A DNA stretch of 60,000 nt. Origin: Takakia lepidozioides. Lineage: Eukaryota; Streptophyta; Takakiopsida; Takakiales; Takakiaceae. The translations under genes and the position numbers were made by a program. How positions within the stretch are numbered: position 1 is the first letter of the stretch; each line of letters begins with the position of its first letter. The notes beneath the pieces are model-generated. The model was given only the letters and a program-made list of their open reading frames with translations. It was not told the origin of the DNA and ran no database searches. Positions 11,404-22,064 of this stretch are shown piece by piece. The DNA is taken from positions 58,592,001 through 58,652,000 of the forward strand of contig CM060733.1 of the NCBI GenBank assembly GCA_030704615.1. Reading direction: 5' to 3'.

Positions 11404-12743
11404 ATAATGACATATAAATACAATATAGGGCTTTTGGAGGATTTTCAAGGGCCTTTTGAAATCTAGGGCAGAGAATTTATTATAATGCCAAAAAATTTGG
11501 ACAAGGCACTATGAAATGTTAGTGTACACTTACTTACGAGAGGAATTAGAAATGATAAAGGATAAAGTTTCTTTAACCCTTAAACGACCACGCGACCTGA
11601 GTCGCGTGGTTTTAAAAATTAATGTCGTAACTGATGTGGATGATGGATGAACATGCATTCTGAATGAAAAATTTAGGCGCCCTTGTCCTGTACATGCTCC
11701 AACAAATGCCACAGGAAAACCATAAATGCCCTACAACGGTACGATTTTTTAAGTGTCAGGGGTACCATAATAAGCTTGAAAAATCATCCATTTATTGATC
11801 AATAACAGAGATCGTACCTGAGGGAGGCGTCACCTCCTCTCCTTTGTGGAAAACTACTTCATGCAGTGCCTCCAGGTAGCATCTCCCTTAGGTAACATCC
11901 CTCTTATTGAACAATTTATGAAAATGGATGAAATTTCAAGTTTGTTATGGATGAAAGTAGATTTCGCTATTCACAAAGAGGAGCCACACTAGACTAGCCG
12001 CTTGTTCTAAAGAGAGGTGCCGAAAGAAGGGAAGTGCAAGCCTTTGAAATAACGATTAATCTATGGATTCATAAATTGTGATATTATATTTTTCTCAAAA
12101 AACCATTATATTACATATTTATAGTTACAAGAAGTTGGCTGAGTTGTGTTATTTGAAATTGTATAATACCTTTTTTAAGAATAATGATAATAATAATAAC
12201 AATACCTAATAAATAAATGTAATTTAAATAAATATACAAATAAAAAATCTAACAAAAAGTATAACACATTAGTTAATCAAAGATATTGATGTCTACATAT
12301 GTGATATTAAAAATATAAATAAAAACAATATGTTTTTCTTACCCTTTATTTAAGTATTGAAAGTCTAAAATGGTAGAAAAAGAAGTAATTTGTTATAATT
12401 ATTATTTTTAATTATACATATTATTTCTATATTGATAAATATATATTTACATTTGTAATATTTGAAGGGCTATAAAAAACAAATATTATAATTTTTCTAT
12501 TTCTTCAAATTTTATAAATTGTGGCATCTTTTGATATCACCTCATTGGCCACTTCTATATACCATATAGACCAAAACTTTTGTTGGTCATGCTAGCCCAC
12601 TTGAAACTAGCCCAAGCACCAGACAATGTTTTAGATTTAAACAAATCTTAATGAATAACACGAATGTTGACTAAAGATGACCTAATTCCTGAAAATTCCA
12701 GCAAAAAACTTTCAAGGCTCTTCTCATGTTGTTTGTAAGAAGA
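11404..12743. other. AT-rich intergenic DNA
   Basis: The interval 12080-12540 is very AT-rich with AATAAT and TAAATA runs. There is a short inverted repeat at 11583-11608 (ACCACGCGAC...GTCGCGTGGT). No coding signal was seen. Confidence 0.5.
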
Positions 12744-15109
12744 TCAAAATTTCATTGAACAAAAATCAATACAAAAATACATGGGGAAATATCTTTCTAC
12801 AAATCCCAATCTATTTACGGGACCTCCATGTAACTTCCAAAGGGCCCTACATGGACTGACAATGTCATCAAATTCATCTTCATCACTAATCATCATGATC
12901 TCTCCATCTACCTCGTCCACCACATTGAGATCAAGGATATCCTCATTTTCAATGTGCAGATTTGCAAGACATCTACACATAGTTTCCTCTACGCTAAGGT
13001 CAAGATAGATATCAGGTACATCCTGAGTGACTTTAGCATTCCCATCCACCAAATCATCATTCACTGCAAGCAAATTGGTTACAAAACCTGCTCGCATATG
13101 CCATAGCCTCATCCTAAAAAGTGTGCTCAAAAGCCCGTAAAATCCCACATTGTTCCCACCCAGAGACAATCATGTTCGTATGCACATTCATCTACACCCA
13201 AGCCTCCCACATCCAAATTACTACATGTTCACGTATGGAAGGCAGGTCCATCTTTACCTCTACCTCTTCAGCGGACACACCTTGTCGCGGCCCTTTGCCT
13301 TGAGGGCAAGGGGGGTCGGGACACAAGAGGGGCTACCCCTGTGGTGGGGGCAGTGGCAATGATAGGTATGGGGGGCTGAAGCACCCTTGAGTGCCCAAGG
13401 CACTCAAGGAGGCGGAGGCGCTCACTAGGTGGAGCCCCGCACACCGGGTTGCGGTGGGGGTGGCTCCACAAGGGGTGGTGGTAGCTTAGCGGGACTTAGT
13501 GGGGGTGGCATATGACTCACCCTGGGGCGGAGACCTCGTGGTGGGAGTCGTGGGGAGTCTTGGGACTCATCACGGTGGGACCGTGGTGGGTGGGCCAAGA
13601 CTCACCGCAACTCATCACCGGGAGTCGAGGGTGTTCGTGGTGGTTCGCCATAAAATGGCATGGTTGTTTGTGAAACCCCCGCGGACAGCTACCGAAGTAT
13701 ATATAGGGAGTAGTAACCCCGAGAACGGTGCAAGCCCGTTGGTGACCAAAAACTAGTGAGTAAGCGAGCGAGCCGGAAAGCGACCAAATAGTGGGGAGCT
13801 GTTCCGGACTGCCAACTACCAAAGGGAATTCCGCTGGTTCCAAATCGTTGGAGAGTTCTTTGGGAGATCAAAGGGGGACCGTTATGCCCCGGTGAGCAGC
13901 CGGAGCTCCAAGTTGGCCCGGCGGCCAGGTTGGGAGTTAGGCGCGCGCATCAAGCAAGTAACTATGACTTGAGGGGGGGGAGCTTACCGAAGTGAGGTGC
14001 GCGACACACCTGCTTCCAATTGCTCTTGGATTTCACGTGCTAACTATGTCTTGATTAATGCAGCAAAAACACACTTGAGAGGTCGTTGCAAGATCACATT
14101 GGCAGGTTGTAGCTTAGAAGTGCAATACAATAATATATAGGACACAAATGTTTGGGTAATTATCTCGCATGCACATTTTAAACTCTGCAGACTTGTGCAT
14201 GCTCCCACAATCAATGAGCCAAATGACCTTCTGGTCTGAAGATAGACCAAGAAGTTGTGTTTCCAGCATCACATAAGGCATCAGAACAAACTCCACAAAC
14301 TGCTGACAAGTGTTTTGATTAGACCATTGATTGTCAAAGATGATCCAATGCCAGTCATGCTTGAGAAGTCGACGAGTCTCTGGACCCTTGGGTAAAGATT
14401 GAACAGTCTTTCCTTTGAATACAATCTGAAAATGGATCAAATTTCCAGCGGTAGAGGAAGAAACACAAACTGTTACAACTCGTTTATTTTCCACACCAAT
14501 TTGGGCAATGTCTTTCTTCCCACGTCTCTCCCAGGTTCTCTCTCCTGCCATAGGAAGAAGATGTATCCACGTTTGCTCAGTGTTTATAACCAAGCTGGGC
14601 GGAATATTATATACCTTAACAAGGTATGCAATACGATGGGCTATTGTTGTCCTCTGTGCCTCCCAATCGTTTGGAACCTTGCCGTGGGCTGTACTTGCTC
14701 TCCGATAGCTCCAATTCAAATGCTTGTGCATGAAATGTGGGGTCCATTGAAGGCTTAGTGTCAACCTTTTTGCATATCCTTCCATATCCTACACATGAGG
14801 CGCTTTTGTTTGTAGATAACCTAGAATGATAGGTTGTACAATGCCGACATTCAATGACTGACCTGCCACTCGCATTGCAAGCAAGAGCTTGCAAATGTCA
14901 TCCAAATTGGGTTTATCCAATATTTCCATGAGGTCCCGCAGTGGATACCTTGCTCTGATTCCAACCAGACGGGTTAACAAACTAGGGACCAAACTCATGC
15001 AAAGGAAAAATAAAAAACACGGGATGAAACTAGTTTTTTCACCAAAACTGGGGGTCAAACTGGTTTCATACCCAGTTTGGGTTTTGCCGAGTTGCACGCC
15101 CCGTGACAC
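12744..15109 (-). pseudogene. Pogo-like (DDE_1) transposase, split by a solo LTR
   Basis: On the minus strand the N-terminal part (15109-14790, LLAMRVAGQSLNVGIVQPII) runs through an in-frame TAG into 14785-14114. That segment has WSYRRAST, PPSLVINTEQT, ERTWERRGKKD and WLIDCGSMHKS. A frameshift at about 14120 leads to CTSKLQPANV. The frame then reaches AREIQEQLEAGV, where a 724-bp solo LTR is inserted. After the LTR it resumes with SAEEVEVKMDLPSIREHVV and GWEQCGILRAFEHTF (about 13280-13115), then an acidic C-terminus ending at 12744. Two of the three catalytic acidic positions look altered: NTEQT where NADQT is usual, and LQPAN where LQPAD is usual. It is non-functional. The assignment rests on the DDE_1 core pattern and is fairly secure. 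Confidence 0.8.
13283..14006 (+). mobile_element. Solo LTR of the Gypsy family, with target duplication
   Basis: The LTR begins TGTCGCGG and ends GCGCGACA. It is flanked by the perfect 5-bp duplication CACCT (13278-13282 and 14007-14011). It matches the 3' LTR at 2419-3139 in inverse orientation over its whole length. Removing the LTR and one CACCT restores an uninterrupted reading frame in the surrounding pogo transposase, so the insertion site is certain. Loss of the internal region by LTR-LTR recombination is the standard explanation. Confidence 0.95.
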
Positions 15110-15923
15110 CGAGCGACCTGCGAGATCATGTCAAGGAGTAGGGTTCATGCCCAAATTGACAAACTTGTGCCCAATTTTGCTGACTTTACGTTTTCACTCA
15201 AAGTGGGAACAAAACACGAGTTAGAGGTCCAAACTGGGCCTGACTTTAAGGATAACTTAATATGTAGCCCAAGTTGCATTTCAAAAAAATTCAGCTAGTA
15301 AGAAGATGGCATGACCAAGTGGAGGGTGGAAAAGGAGGGGATGGGCAATGAGAGGATGAGAGAAAATAGGGGTCTTGACGAATGGAAAGGTGGGCCCGGG
15401 CTGGAAGGACACCTAGAAAGATAGGGGAGAGACAATGTTTAATTTATGAAAGGTGAAGGAATAGGCGCACCAATGGAACAGCCAATGGTGGGCTCCGATT
15501 AGAGTTTCTGGGGGTGCAATTACTAGACACGTGTCAAATAGTGGGGTGGGACACGTGTGGGATCTTCTCACGTTTCTCAAACCATATCTTCACATTAGGC
15601 ATCTTCATGCTGTAAGTTTTTTGAATTAAACACATGAAAAGAGAAAAAAATGATTTTCTTAAGAATAATATTAAAAAATAAATACCAATGCCCATGGGCC
15701 CTTGTCCCCTGCCAATAGGCCAGCTCGATTCTCCTCCACTCTTGCACCCAGCCGGGCCCCGCCTCATGAGTCCCGACTCCATTAGGTTTTTGTACCTTCA
15801 CCTTCTAGGTGTGCAGCAGTCCATGAGCGAATACTGTGTTCGGCCCGCCATCATCACGTACAGCCTCCATCATCGCAAACGGCTCGCACACCCAGGTGCT
15901 TATTCTGTTTTTTAAGTTGTATG
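15110..15923. other. Intergenic, nothing recognised
   Basis: This is a purine-rich stretch (15300-15480) followed by unique-looking DNA up to the direct repeat. No ORF with known motifs was found. Confidence 0.5.
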
Positions 15924-17832
15924 GAGAGAGAAGATATACATGTCATGTCAAGACATGGACAAGACCACTAAAGTCATTGTCATTGAAAGACAAAGCAACC
16001 CTTTACAGGGCATCATCTAACAACCCCTTTTACCAACTCATTTGAACATCTTATAACTTTTCAGGGTATCTGAAAAAACAGGGTGGGAGGGCGGGATTCC
16101 TGGTCATTCATATCCTGAAAGCCCCATAAGTTGACATAAAGCATTCATTTTTTTGTTGTGACATGGGTCAAGCCTTACATAATCTAGTTCTTGAGCCATT
16201 CATCTTCCTAAAACAACATCCTGTGTAGGCGTGAAACTGATCTGTCAGTGCCAAGACACATGCAAGATTCATAAAGTAGAAGCGGGGCTAAGTTTTTATC
16301 AAGTATATGTAAGCCTGGATAATCATTCCAGGACTTCAAGATCAAAACTCTGCCATAGTATAAGGTAGGAAGCGCACAGCATCTACCAGCAAGCAGTTCT
16401 TGAAAACCAAAATACTGATGGGGTCAGGTCTGAAGGTGCTTCAGTGCCAAGTCATAAGCCAGATTTCTAACAAAACAAAACATAGGGCTGAGTACCCTTA
16501 AGTAGATATGGGCCTGAAGTGGTATTCCAGGGCCTCATAACAAGCTCTGCTAGTTAAAGAAATGAACTCAGAAACCATTGTCCCTATCATGCAATGAAAT
16601 AGTGGTGATATAAGAGCCTTGAAGAATGTTTGTTATCACAAGGTCTATCTTCTGATCCATCAGAGCCAGGCCATGGTGTTTCATTTCAGAGCTTAGTTTC
16701 CATGCTGCCAGAGCTATAGTCGCAGCCATGTACCTTTGTTAAAAACATCCAGAGCTTTCAACAGAGATTTTGTTTCTATGAAGTCCCTTGTGTGTCTTAA
16801 CTCCAAAATGTATAAAAGTGGTTATCAAGAACCAAAAACAGGGATAAGGAGTAAGAAGGTGATCCTCATTAGAGCAGACTTGAAGCCGATTTGAGGCAGC
16901 AAGATGGCAGATTTGAAAACAACAGTTGGTATCAGCAGCTTCAGGCGGTAACAGCAATCCCTTATGCATGAATCAGACTCTGCAAGCTTCAATAATTCAA
17001 GACAAGTGAAGACCCTCACCTGTGCCCGTCCCAAAAACCACCACATAGAGATGTGTGTTAGTGAGGATGCATCAGGTGAGTGGCAGGTTTTCACAGTTGC
17101 TATCCATGTCAGTGTTGAATTCCAAAGCATGTACAAATCGTAATCCAAGCAAGGGTACACTCAAAAGAAACCTTGAGCGTTTGCGGTATGCCCTGCGCCA
17201 TGGCGTCCAGTAGATGTCTCCAGCAGAACGCAATCAAAGTAGATAGAGATCAGCTCATACAGAAAGAGAGCAACATGTAATCTGTGGCTAAGTAGGGGTG
17301 GAGTACTTCCCAACGAGGAGTAAGAGCGCCGCTGCGAATTTAACAGAATCATAAATTTCTGAGCAGAGCGATCACTGCAATGTCGACTGCCAGAGAAGAA
17401 TCTGTCTATCTGCCATTGCGCATCCCAAAAGCCAGCCATCACGAGTACCATGTAGCCGCAAGGGAGCAGGTTTACACGGCGCATCATCAAGGATCATAGA
17501 AGCACGAGTTCAGTGCTGTGAAATATGTCGGCCCGTTTAGGGCACATCTTCCCGATTTTTCATCCAGGGTGGATGAAAAATCACATTTTTAAGAGATGCA
17601 CTTTGTTAATGGATGATATCCCATAAAAAGGTATCTTAGGGTTACGGTATAGGCTTAGGTTTAGTAACTGCCATCATTAATGATGGTACAGATTACTACC
17701 TCTTGGATTTTTAGAATAGGTCACCAGTATTCATGTATTTCATCCAGTTTAGATGAAAGAAGCAAATAGTAAATATCAGGGCCAAATGAAATCCAAAAAG
17801 TTATAGAGGGAGAGGGAGAGAGGGAGAGAGAG
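15924..17832 (-). repeat. Direct repeat, left copy (3' side of the element)
   Basis: This copy matches 22065-about 23975 almost base for base. Visible differences are length changes in short homopolymers (for example near 16150, 16585, 16767, 16917 and 17033). It contains a 12-bp hairpin (17554-17582) and a 16-bp palindrome (17671-17686). A 109-codon minus-strand frame (17490-17161) is present in both copies but shows no known motif. Confidence 0.95.
17554..17582. other. 12-bp hairpin in the direct repeat
   Basis: GATTTTTCATCC and GGATGAAAAATC are perfectly complementary around a 5-base loop. The same hairpin occurs in the right-hand repeat near 23694-23722. It could be an RNA structural element of the retroelement transcript. 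I looked for the hammerhead core (CTGANGA with GAAA) known from other Penelope-like repeats and did not see it. Confidence 0.6.
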
Positions 17833-17881
17833 GGACCCACCAGCCAATCCCCTGGCATGGCATAACCTTACGGAATGAGTG

Positions 17882-17916
17882 TGGTATGCACTCACCCCGT
17901 AAGGGAGTGCATACCA
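17882..17916. other. 12-bp hairpin between ORF2 stop and left repeat
   Basis: TGGTATGCACTC (17882-17893) and GAGTGCATACCA (17905-17916) are perfectly complementary. Weaker outer pairing (AACCTTA with TAAGGTT) extends the structure. It sits in the 3' untranslated part of the element, where reverse transcriptases of non-LTR type often recognise their template. The role is inferred. Confidence 0.6.
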
Positions 17917-18096
17917 GACCTCTTCTCATAAGGTTTCCCTCTTCCATGTAGTTCTATCATCGGATTATATTATCCAAGGGAGTAGAATCCTACATCCTCA
18001 TTTCCTCGGCTCATGAATGAAACATTAGTATAAAAATGTGACATAGCAAAACTAGTATAGTATTACTAGCAAAGAACATAGAGTTCAATGGTATAC

Positions 18097-20319
18097 TTAG
18101 CTCTGGATAGGTTTTTGGAAAATACCTTTCAGTTTCTCAATAAGCTCATGTACAGGGAAGAACAAGCCAGGGAATGAGCCTTGTTCAAGGAACCTTGTCA
18201 AGATACGAGCAAGTTTCCTGGTCTTAAAACCATTCCTCCCAAGAGTGTTAATCAGAATGCTGCATTCCTTCCAAGCCAAAACAGCATTGCTGGAAATGTA
18301 TAGAATAGGCACAGCTTGTGAAATCACAATGTTGTAGGATTGATTCACAGGCCTATTGGATAAGAACTGGATATATTGAGTGTAAGAGAAAGGAAGTAGT
18401 CTTCTCTTGTCATATTTCTGGAAATAGAACTCACCTGTGTCACTGTTTGAGACTGTAATCTGGATATTCATGAAACAAGCTTCCAACCCCACGTATTGGG
18501 AATCAGTTTTGGTACGTAGTAGCTCAGGTTTGATCTCCACTACATTGAGTGGGTAGATCCACCAAGGGTTGTTGCTGCTTCTGTCTGCCTTTGGGTCCAG
18601 GAACAGCATTGCATCACCCACATTCAGCCAGCATATATCATCAATGTATCTGAAGGCAGATTTAAACAAAGGCATGAGCTGGAATTGTCCCAAAGCTGCA
18701 AGCCTTAAGATGAATTTGATCTCGTAAGAAAGGAAGTACATGTTGCACCATAATGGTGAGCATGAAAAACCCATAGGTATTCCAGAAATCTGCTGCCACA
18801 CACGGTCCCCTAAGGCAACAAAACAGTGTGACATAAGCCATTTGTGGAGCATAAGTAACTTGGCTTCAGAAAGCTCAATCCAAGTACCTGATTTCGGGGA
18901 GGACGTGCCCCACCTACTTTTCCGGAAAGTACCGTTTTTGGCTGGAATCCATAGAGTATGACGTGCCCGGGGGTGAGACATATGGTGTTGTTGGAATGCA
19001 ATCTTCACCACGTATTCAATGGCGTCCCCTAGGTTATCCTGACCTGTCAAAGGTATGTTCTCATAGCATTGTGTAATGTCAGCCACAAAGATGTTATGGA
19101 CTTTTGCAGGCAGGTTTAGTGTAAAGTCAGTGATGGAATCAATAATCCAATACATAGCAGTAGATACTTTGAAAAATTGCTCATAAGTATCCAGCCTTGT
19201 TTTGGTCCATTCTTTTACCAATGGTAGAAGATCCATGGTAGCTCTTGTAAAGAGGCTAGCTAGTTCACTGAAAACACATTTGTGGGCATTGGTAATCCAT
19301 CTGTATTTTTTCTTATGTAGCTTGTAGATTCCCATAATGTAAGGTAGTCTACAGGAGGGAACAGGTATCTCCGGAATCAAACTCTGTATTTCCACGGAAA
19401 TGTTTCCTAGAACAAGGTCAGGTGGCAGCCATACCTCATCTTGCTTGCATGGTGTAAAGTCTTTACCCATCAATCTGTGGAATGCTTGGATTCTTACGTG
19501 CTTCACACACATAAAACATACATTGTTGTTAGCCTTGTCAAGACCAGAGAAATACAGGTGATTGAGAAGCCATGAAAGTTCGTCTTTTGCCTCTTTTACA
19601 GTAAGAGGATTGCGCTCATGGTGAGTGAAGTCATACCTTCTTCTGCCGGCTTTTTGTTTCAGTCTATCCCAGCATGTGTTTTTTACCCATTGGTTGCAGG
19701 TTGCAGCCCAAGATTCACATGGGTCTATATGCAAAATTTCACAGGTTCTGTGGAAAGCCAAAGACACTTGTTCAACAACGTCTTTTAGTAAAGTACGTTT
19801 GAGAGGGATGTGATTCATACCTAGGCTGAATAATTCTTTCAGCTTTGCGTGTTTAATAATGTTCAGGTCCATGGTACGTACGTGTTGCGTAGGTGTAGAA
19901 CCAGACAGATGGAATTCTGATTTTGTATCCACATCCCGAAAATCATGAAACCTCTTGGCACTGTCACATAGACAATCTGGTGAGTGAATCAAGTCTTGCA
20001 TAAAGCAAAAATCACGGAAAACAACAGCAGGCTGATAGTATTCAGAACTGCTTTGTTTATGATATGTCCATCCAAAAACTATCTCATCGATGAGAATAGC
20101 TAAGTCATTTTGCCCAAATTCCAGAAAGGCTTCTTTTATCAGGTTCTTAGGGTGTATCCACTCCATACCACGGTTTGGGTATAACATATGAATGAATCCC
20201 AAAGGAGCAGGTTTTGCTGCCTGTTTTATGAATTTCCTGCCATGGGCATGAGTTTCAATTTGTTTGCAACCATCCTCAAAGACATATAACGCATCTGCAC
20301 ATACAAAGTAGAGGAACAT
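18097..20319 (-). CDS. ORF2: Penelope-like reverse transcriptase
   Basis: A 740-codon uninterrupted ORF. Reverse transcriptase motifs in order: DKANNNVCF (about 261-269), GIYKLHKKKYRWITN (330-344), the catalytic block FVADITQCYENIP (411-423), SGIPMGFSCSPLWCNMYF (512-529), FRYIDDICWLN (556-566) with the double aspartate, WIYPLNVVEIK (587-597) and QKYDKRR (634-640). The KLHK and GIPMG-CxPL blocks and the YDKR block after YIDD are typical of Penelope-like and related RTs, unlike Gypsy, Copia or L1. Upstream lie CLC (116-118) and HVRTMDL (146-152), resembling the Cys/His segment preceding RT in some Penelope-like proteins. No GIY-YIG endonuclease is visible after RT; residues 1-100 are unassigned. 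The ATG lies 17 bases past the ORF1 stop in another frame. The ORF2 frame is open back to 20343, overlapping ORF1, so either re-initiation or frameshifting could express it. Confidence 0.85.
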   Translation of the reverse strand: MFLYFVCADALYVFEDGCKQIETHAHGRKFIKQAAKPAPLGFIHMLYPNRGMEWIHPKNLIKEAFLEFGQNDLAILIDEIVFGWTYHKQSSSEYYQPAVVFRDFCFMQDLIHSPDCLCDSAKRFHDFRDVDTKSEFHLSGSTPTQHVRTMDLNIIKHAKLKELFSLGMNHIPLKRTLLKDVVEQVSLAFHRTCEILHIDPCESWAATCNQWVKNTCWDRLKQKAGRRRYDFTHHERNPLTVKEAKDELSWLLNHLYFSGLDKANNNVCFMCVKHVRIQAFHRLMGKDFTPCKQDEVWLPPDLVLGNISVEIQSLIPEIPVPSCRLPYIMGIYKLHKKKYRWITNAHKCVFSELASLFTRATMDLLPLVKEWTKTRLDTYEQFFKVSTAMYWIIDSITDFTLNLPAKVHNIFVADITQCYENIPLTGQDNLGDAIEYVVKIAFQQHHMSHPRARHTLWIPAKNGTFRKSRWGTSSPKSGTWIELSEAKLLMLHKWLMSHCFVALGDRVWQQISGIPMGFSCSPLWCNMYFLSYEIKFILRLAALGQFQLMPLFKSAFRYIDDICWLNVGDAMLFLDPKADRSSNNPWWIYPLNVVEIKPELLRTKTDSQYVGLEACFMNIQITVSNSDTGEFYFQKYDKRRLLPFSYTQYIQFLSNRPVNQSYNIVISQAVPILYISSNAVLAWKECSILINTLGRNGFKTRKLARILTRFLEQGSFPGLFFPVHELIEKLKGIFQKPIQS

Positions 20320-20336
20320 ACCAAAAAATGAGATTT

Positions 20337-21815
20337 TTACAGATCATTCCAAGATCCAAAGTCTCGTTTGTGTATTGGGGAGAACTCGTCAGTGATACGA
20401 CGAGTCTTGTATGACTCCTGGCTGGCGATGTTGATGGTGGTACTGGAATTAGCACCCGAACCCCCAGTTGAGGACCGATTCGTTGCTCTTGAATTCTCAG
20501 AGGTGTTGGTAGAGTAATGTCCCCTGCCAGAGCGTCCTCCTCTTTGGTAGAGACCTCTTCCACGACCAGGGGTACCTCTTCCCCGGGCAGTGCTGCTCTT
20601 GCCTTGTTGAGGAGGCATCTGCCCCTCCATACGCTGCCGTTTGTAGCTATTGAATTGTGGCCTGGGAAGGCTGTCTGAAAAAGACCCAGGTTTCACGAGT
20701 TTCTCAATGTATCTGGCCCCCTTGGATTCTCCTAACTTCGCAAGCAGCTTGGCTTGTGGGTCATTTGAGAATTCACAGGCTGCTTCCATTATGAACCCTC
20801 GGGTCATCTGGAAAGTAATTTGTGCCAGTACAGCAGATCTGGCAGCCCGCATGATCCATACCAGAAAATTGTAATACTTGGTTTGCACCGAAGGATAGGT
20901 ATCATCAGGGAAGAACACAATCAGATTGTTCAGCATATACCAAACCATATGGTCAAACCAAGCAACACTCCCAATGCAAGAAGAAGGTGCCCCTCCTTGT
21001 CCACAGTTGCATCTTATGTAAGGACGATGCCAATTGAAGAGTTGACTCTTATGGTTCTTGGATCTGGCTGATCCAGTCGGCAAATCATTTTTGGTCCTCA
21101 AGGTAAGGTTCTCACCTTTGTCATAGAGCTTGTAGTAGAAGGTCCTTAGTGGCCACGCCACGGCAATAGGTTCCTTTTTTATTCTCTGAAGACCCTCCTT
21201 AGCATCCTGTGCACATCTACTGCGTTCAGCAGGAGTTATGTTGCCCCATTTGACCCACATTTCAATGGAAATGGGTGCCAATAGGTTGATATTAGCATGT
21301 GGATGCCACATCATATGATCGTTATTGGCAACCTCTAATTCAACTGCACGGGGAGGCAACCAAGGGACAAATTGCAGATTTCCAGGAGTGGCACCTGCTG
21401 CTCTTTCTTGTTCCACTTGTGAGAGTTCTACTTGTTCACAGAATTCTCTCACTGCCTCTTTTTCTTCATCCGGTAAAATTATGTGCCCAAGGATTGGGTG
21501 ATTACTTACAGAAGGGATGAAGTCTTTTTCAGAGGTGTTTGCAGATTTCTGCGTGGAGACAGTCTGGTCATCGTCCGGGTTCGCCATTCTAAGAGCAGCC
21601 TCAATGGCTGATCCCTTCTTTTCCCATTGTATCAGCTCCTCGGCATCATCTTCCAGTACCTCAATCATTTTAGTATTGAACTCCTGGAGCTTCTCCAGGT
21701 ACCTGCCATTCTTATTTGCCATGATGCCAAGTGCAACCCAATTTTCCAAAGCCAAAGTCTCAAGTAGTAATACGGGATTTTCATCACCTGAATTTTCCAA
21801 GGCCTCAGTGTCCAT
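20337..21815 (-). CDS. ORF1: gag-like protein with RGG-rich tail
   Basis: A 492-codon uninterrupted ORF upstream of the reverse transcriptase on the same strand. The N-terminal third is acidic and probably helical. The middle has hydrophobic and aromatic blocks (MWHPHANINLLAPISIEMWV, FDHMVWYMLNNLIVFF) and one CNCGQGG motif. Residues about 410-440 form an arginine/glycine-rich nucleic-acid-binding tail (RGRGTPGRGRGLYQRGG), followed by a Ser/Thr/Asn-rich end. No CCHC zinc knuckle, protease or coiled-coil repeat is obvious. By position it should be the RNA-binding ORF1 of the element. The same frame stays open for 48 codons before the Met, back to a TGA at 21962-21960, and reads as protein-like (PRWNEDLVALGYQSP). 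A splice acceptor (TTTGACAG) at that point would let a spliced leader extend the N-terminus. Family unknown. Confidence 0.75.
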   Translation of the reverse strand: MDTEALENSGDENPVLLLETLALENWVALGIMANKNGRYLEKLQEFNTKMIEVLEDDAEELIQWEKKGSAIEAALRMANPDDDQTVSTQKSANTSEKDFIPSVSNHPILGHIILPDEEKEAVREFCEQVELSQVEQERAAGATPGNLQFVPWLPPRAVELEVANNDHMMWHPHANINLLAPISIEMWVKWGNITPAERSRCAQDAKEGLQRIKKEPIAVAWPLRTFYYKLYDKGENLTLRTKNDLPTGSARSKNHKSQLFNWHRPYIRCNCGQGGAPSSCIGSVAWFDHMVWYMLNNLIVFFPDDTYPSVQTKYYNFLVWIMRAARSAVLAQITFQMTRGFIMEAACEFSNDPQAKLLAKLGESKGARYIEKLVKPGSFSDSLPRPQFNSYKRQRMEGQMPPQQGKSSTARGRGTPGRGRGLYQRGGRSGRGHYSTNTSENSRATNRSSTGGSGANSSTTINIASQESYKTRRITDEFSPIHKRDFGSWNDL

Positions 21816-22064
21816 CTTTTGTAATGTAGCATGGAAGTCACTTGGTGTGACTTGTGTGAGGGTTGCTTGTACAGCAGGAATTGGAGGAGGTAGAGGGGAC
21901 TGATACCCCAGAGCTACGAGGTCCTCATTCCATCTAGGGTCTCCTTTGGTGACCTTCTGTCAAAGTCCCCCCGAAAAAACTTGTCAGTGCATCATAATGA
22001 GAAGGTGAAAAGGAGATGGGTAGATGATGTGTACAAATACCACTAAGTACATTGGTCAAATAAA

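Noticed and set aside
17620-17670. Telomere-like repeat (TTAGGGTTACGG...TTAGGTTTAG)
   Set aside because: Only a few degenerate units occur, with no run of TTTAGGG; not enough to claim telomeric association.
15924-17832. Hammerhead ribozyme in the direct repeat
   Set aside because: No CTGANGA core with a matching GAAA was found on either strand by eye; only plain hairpins remain.
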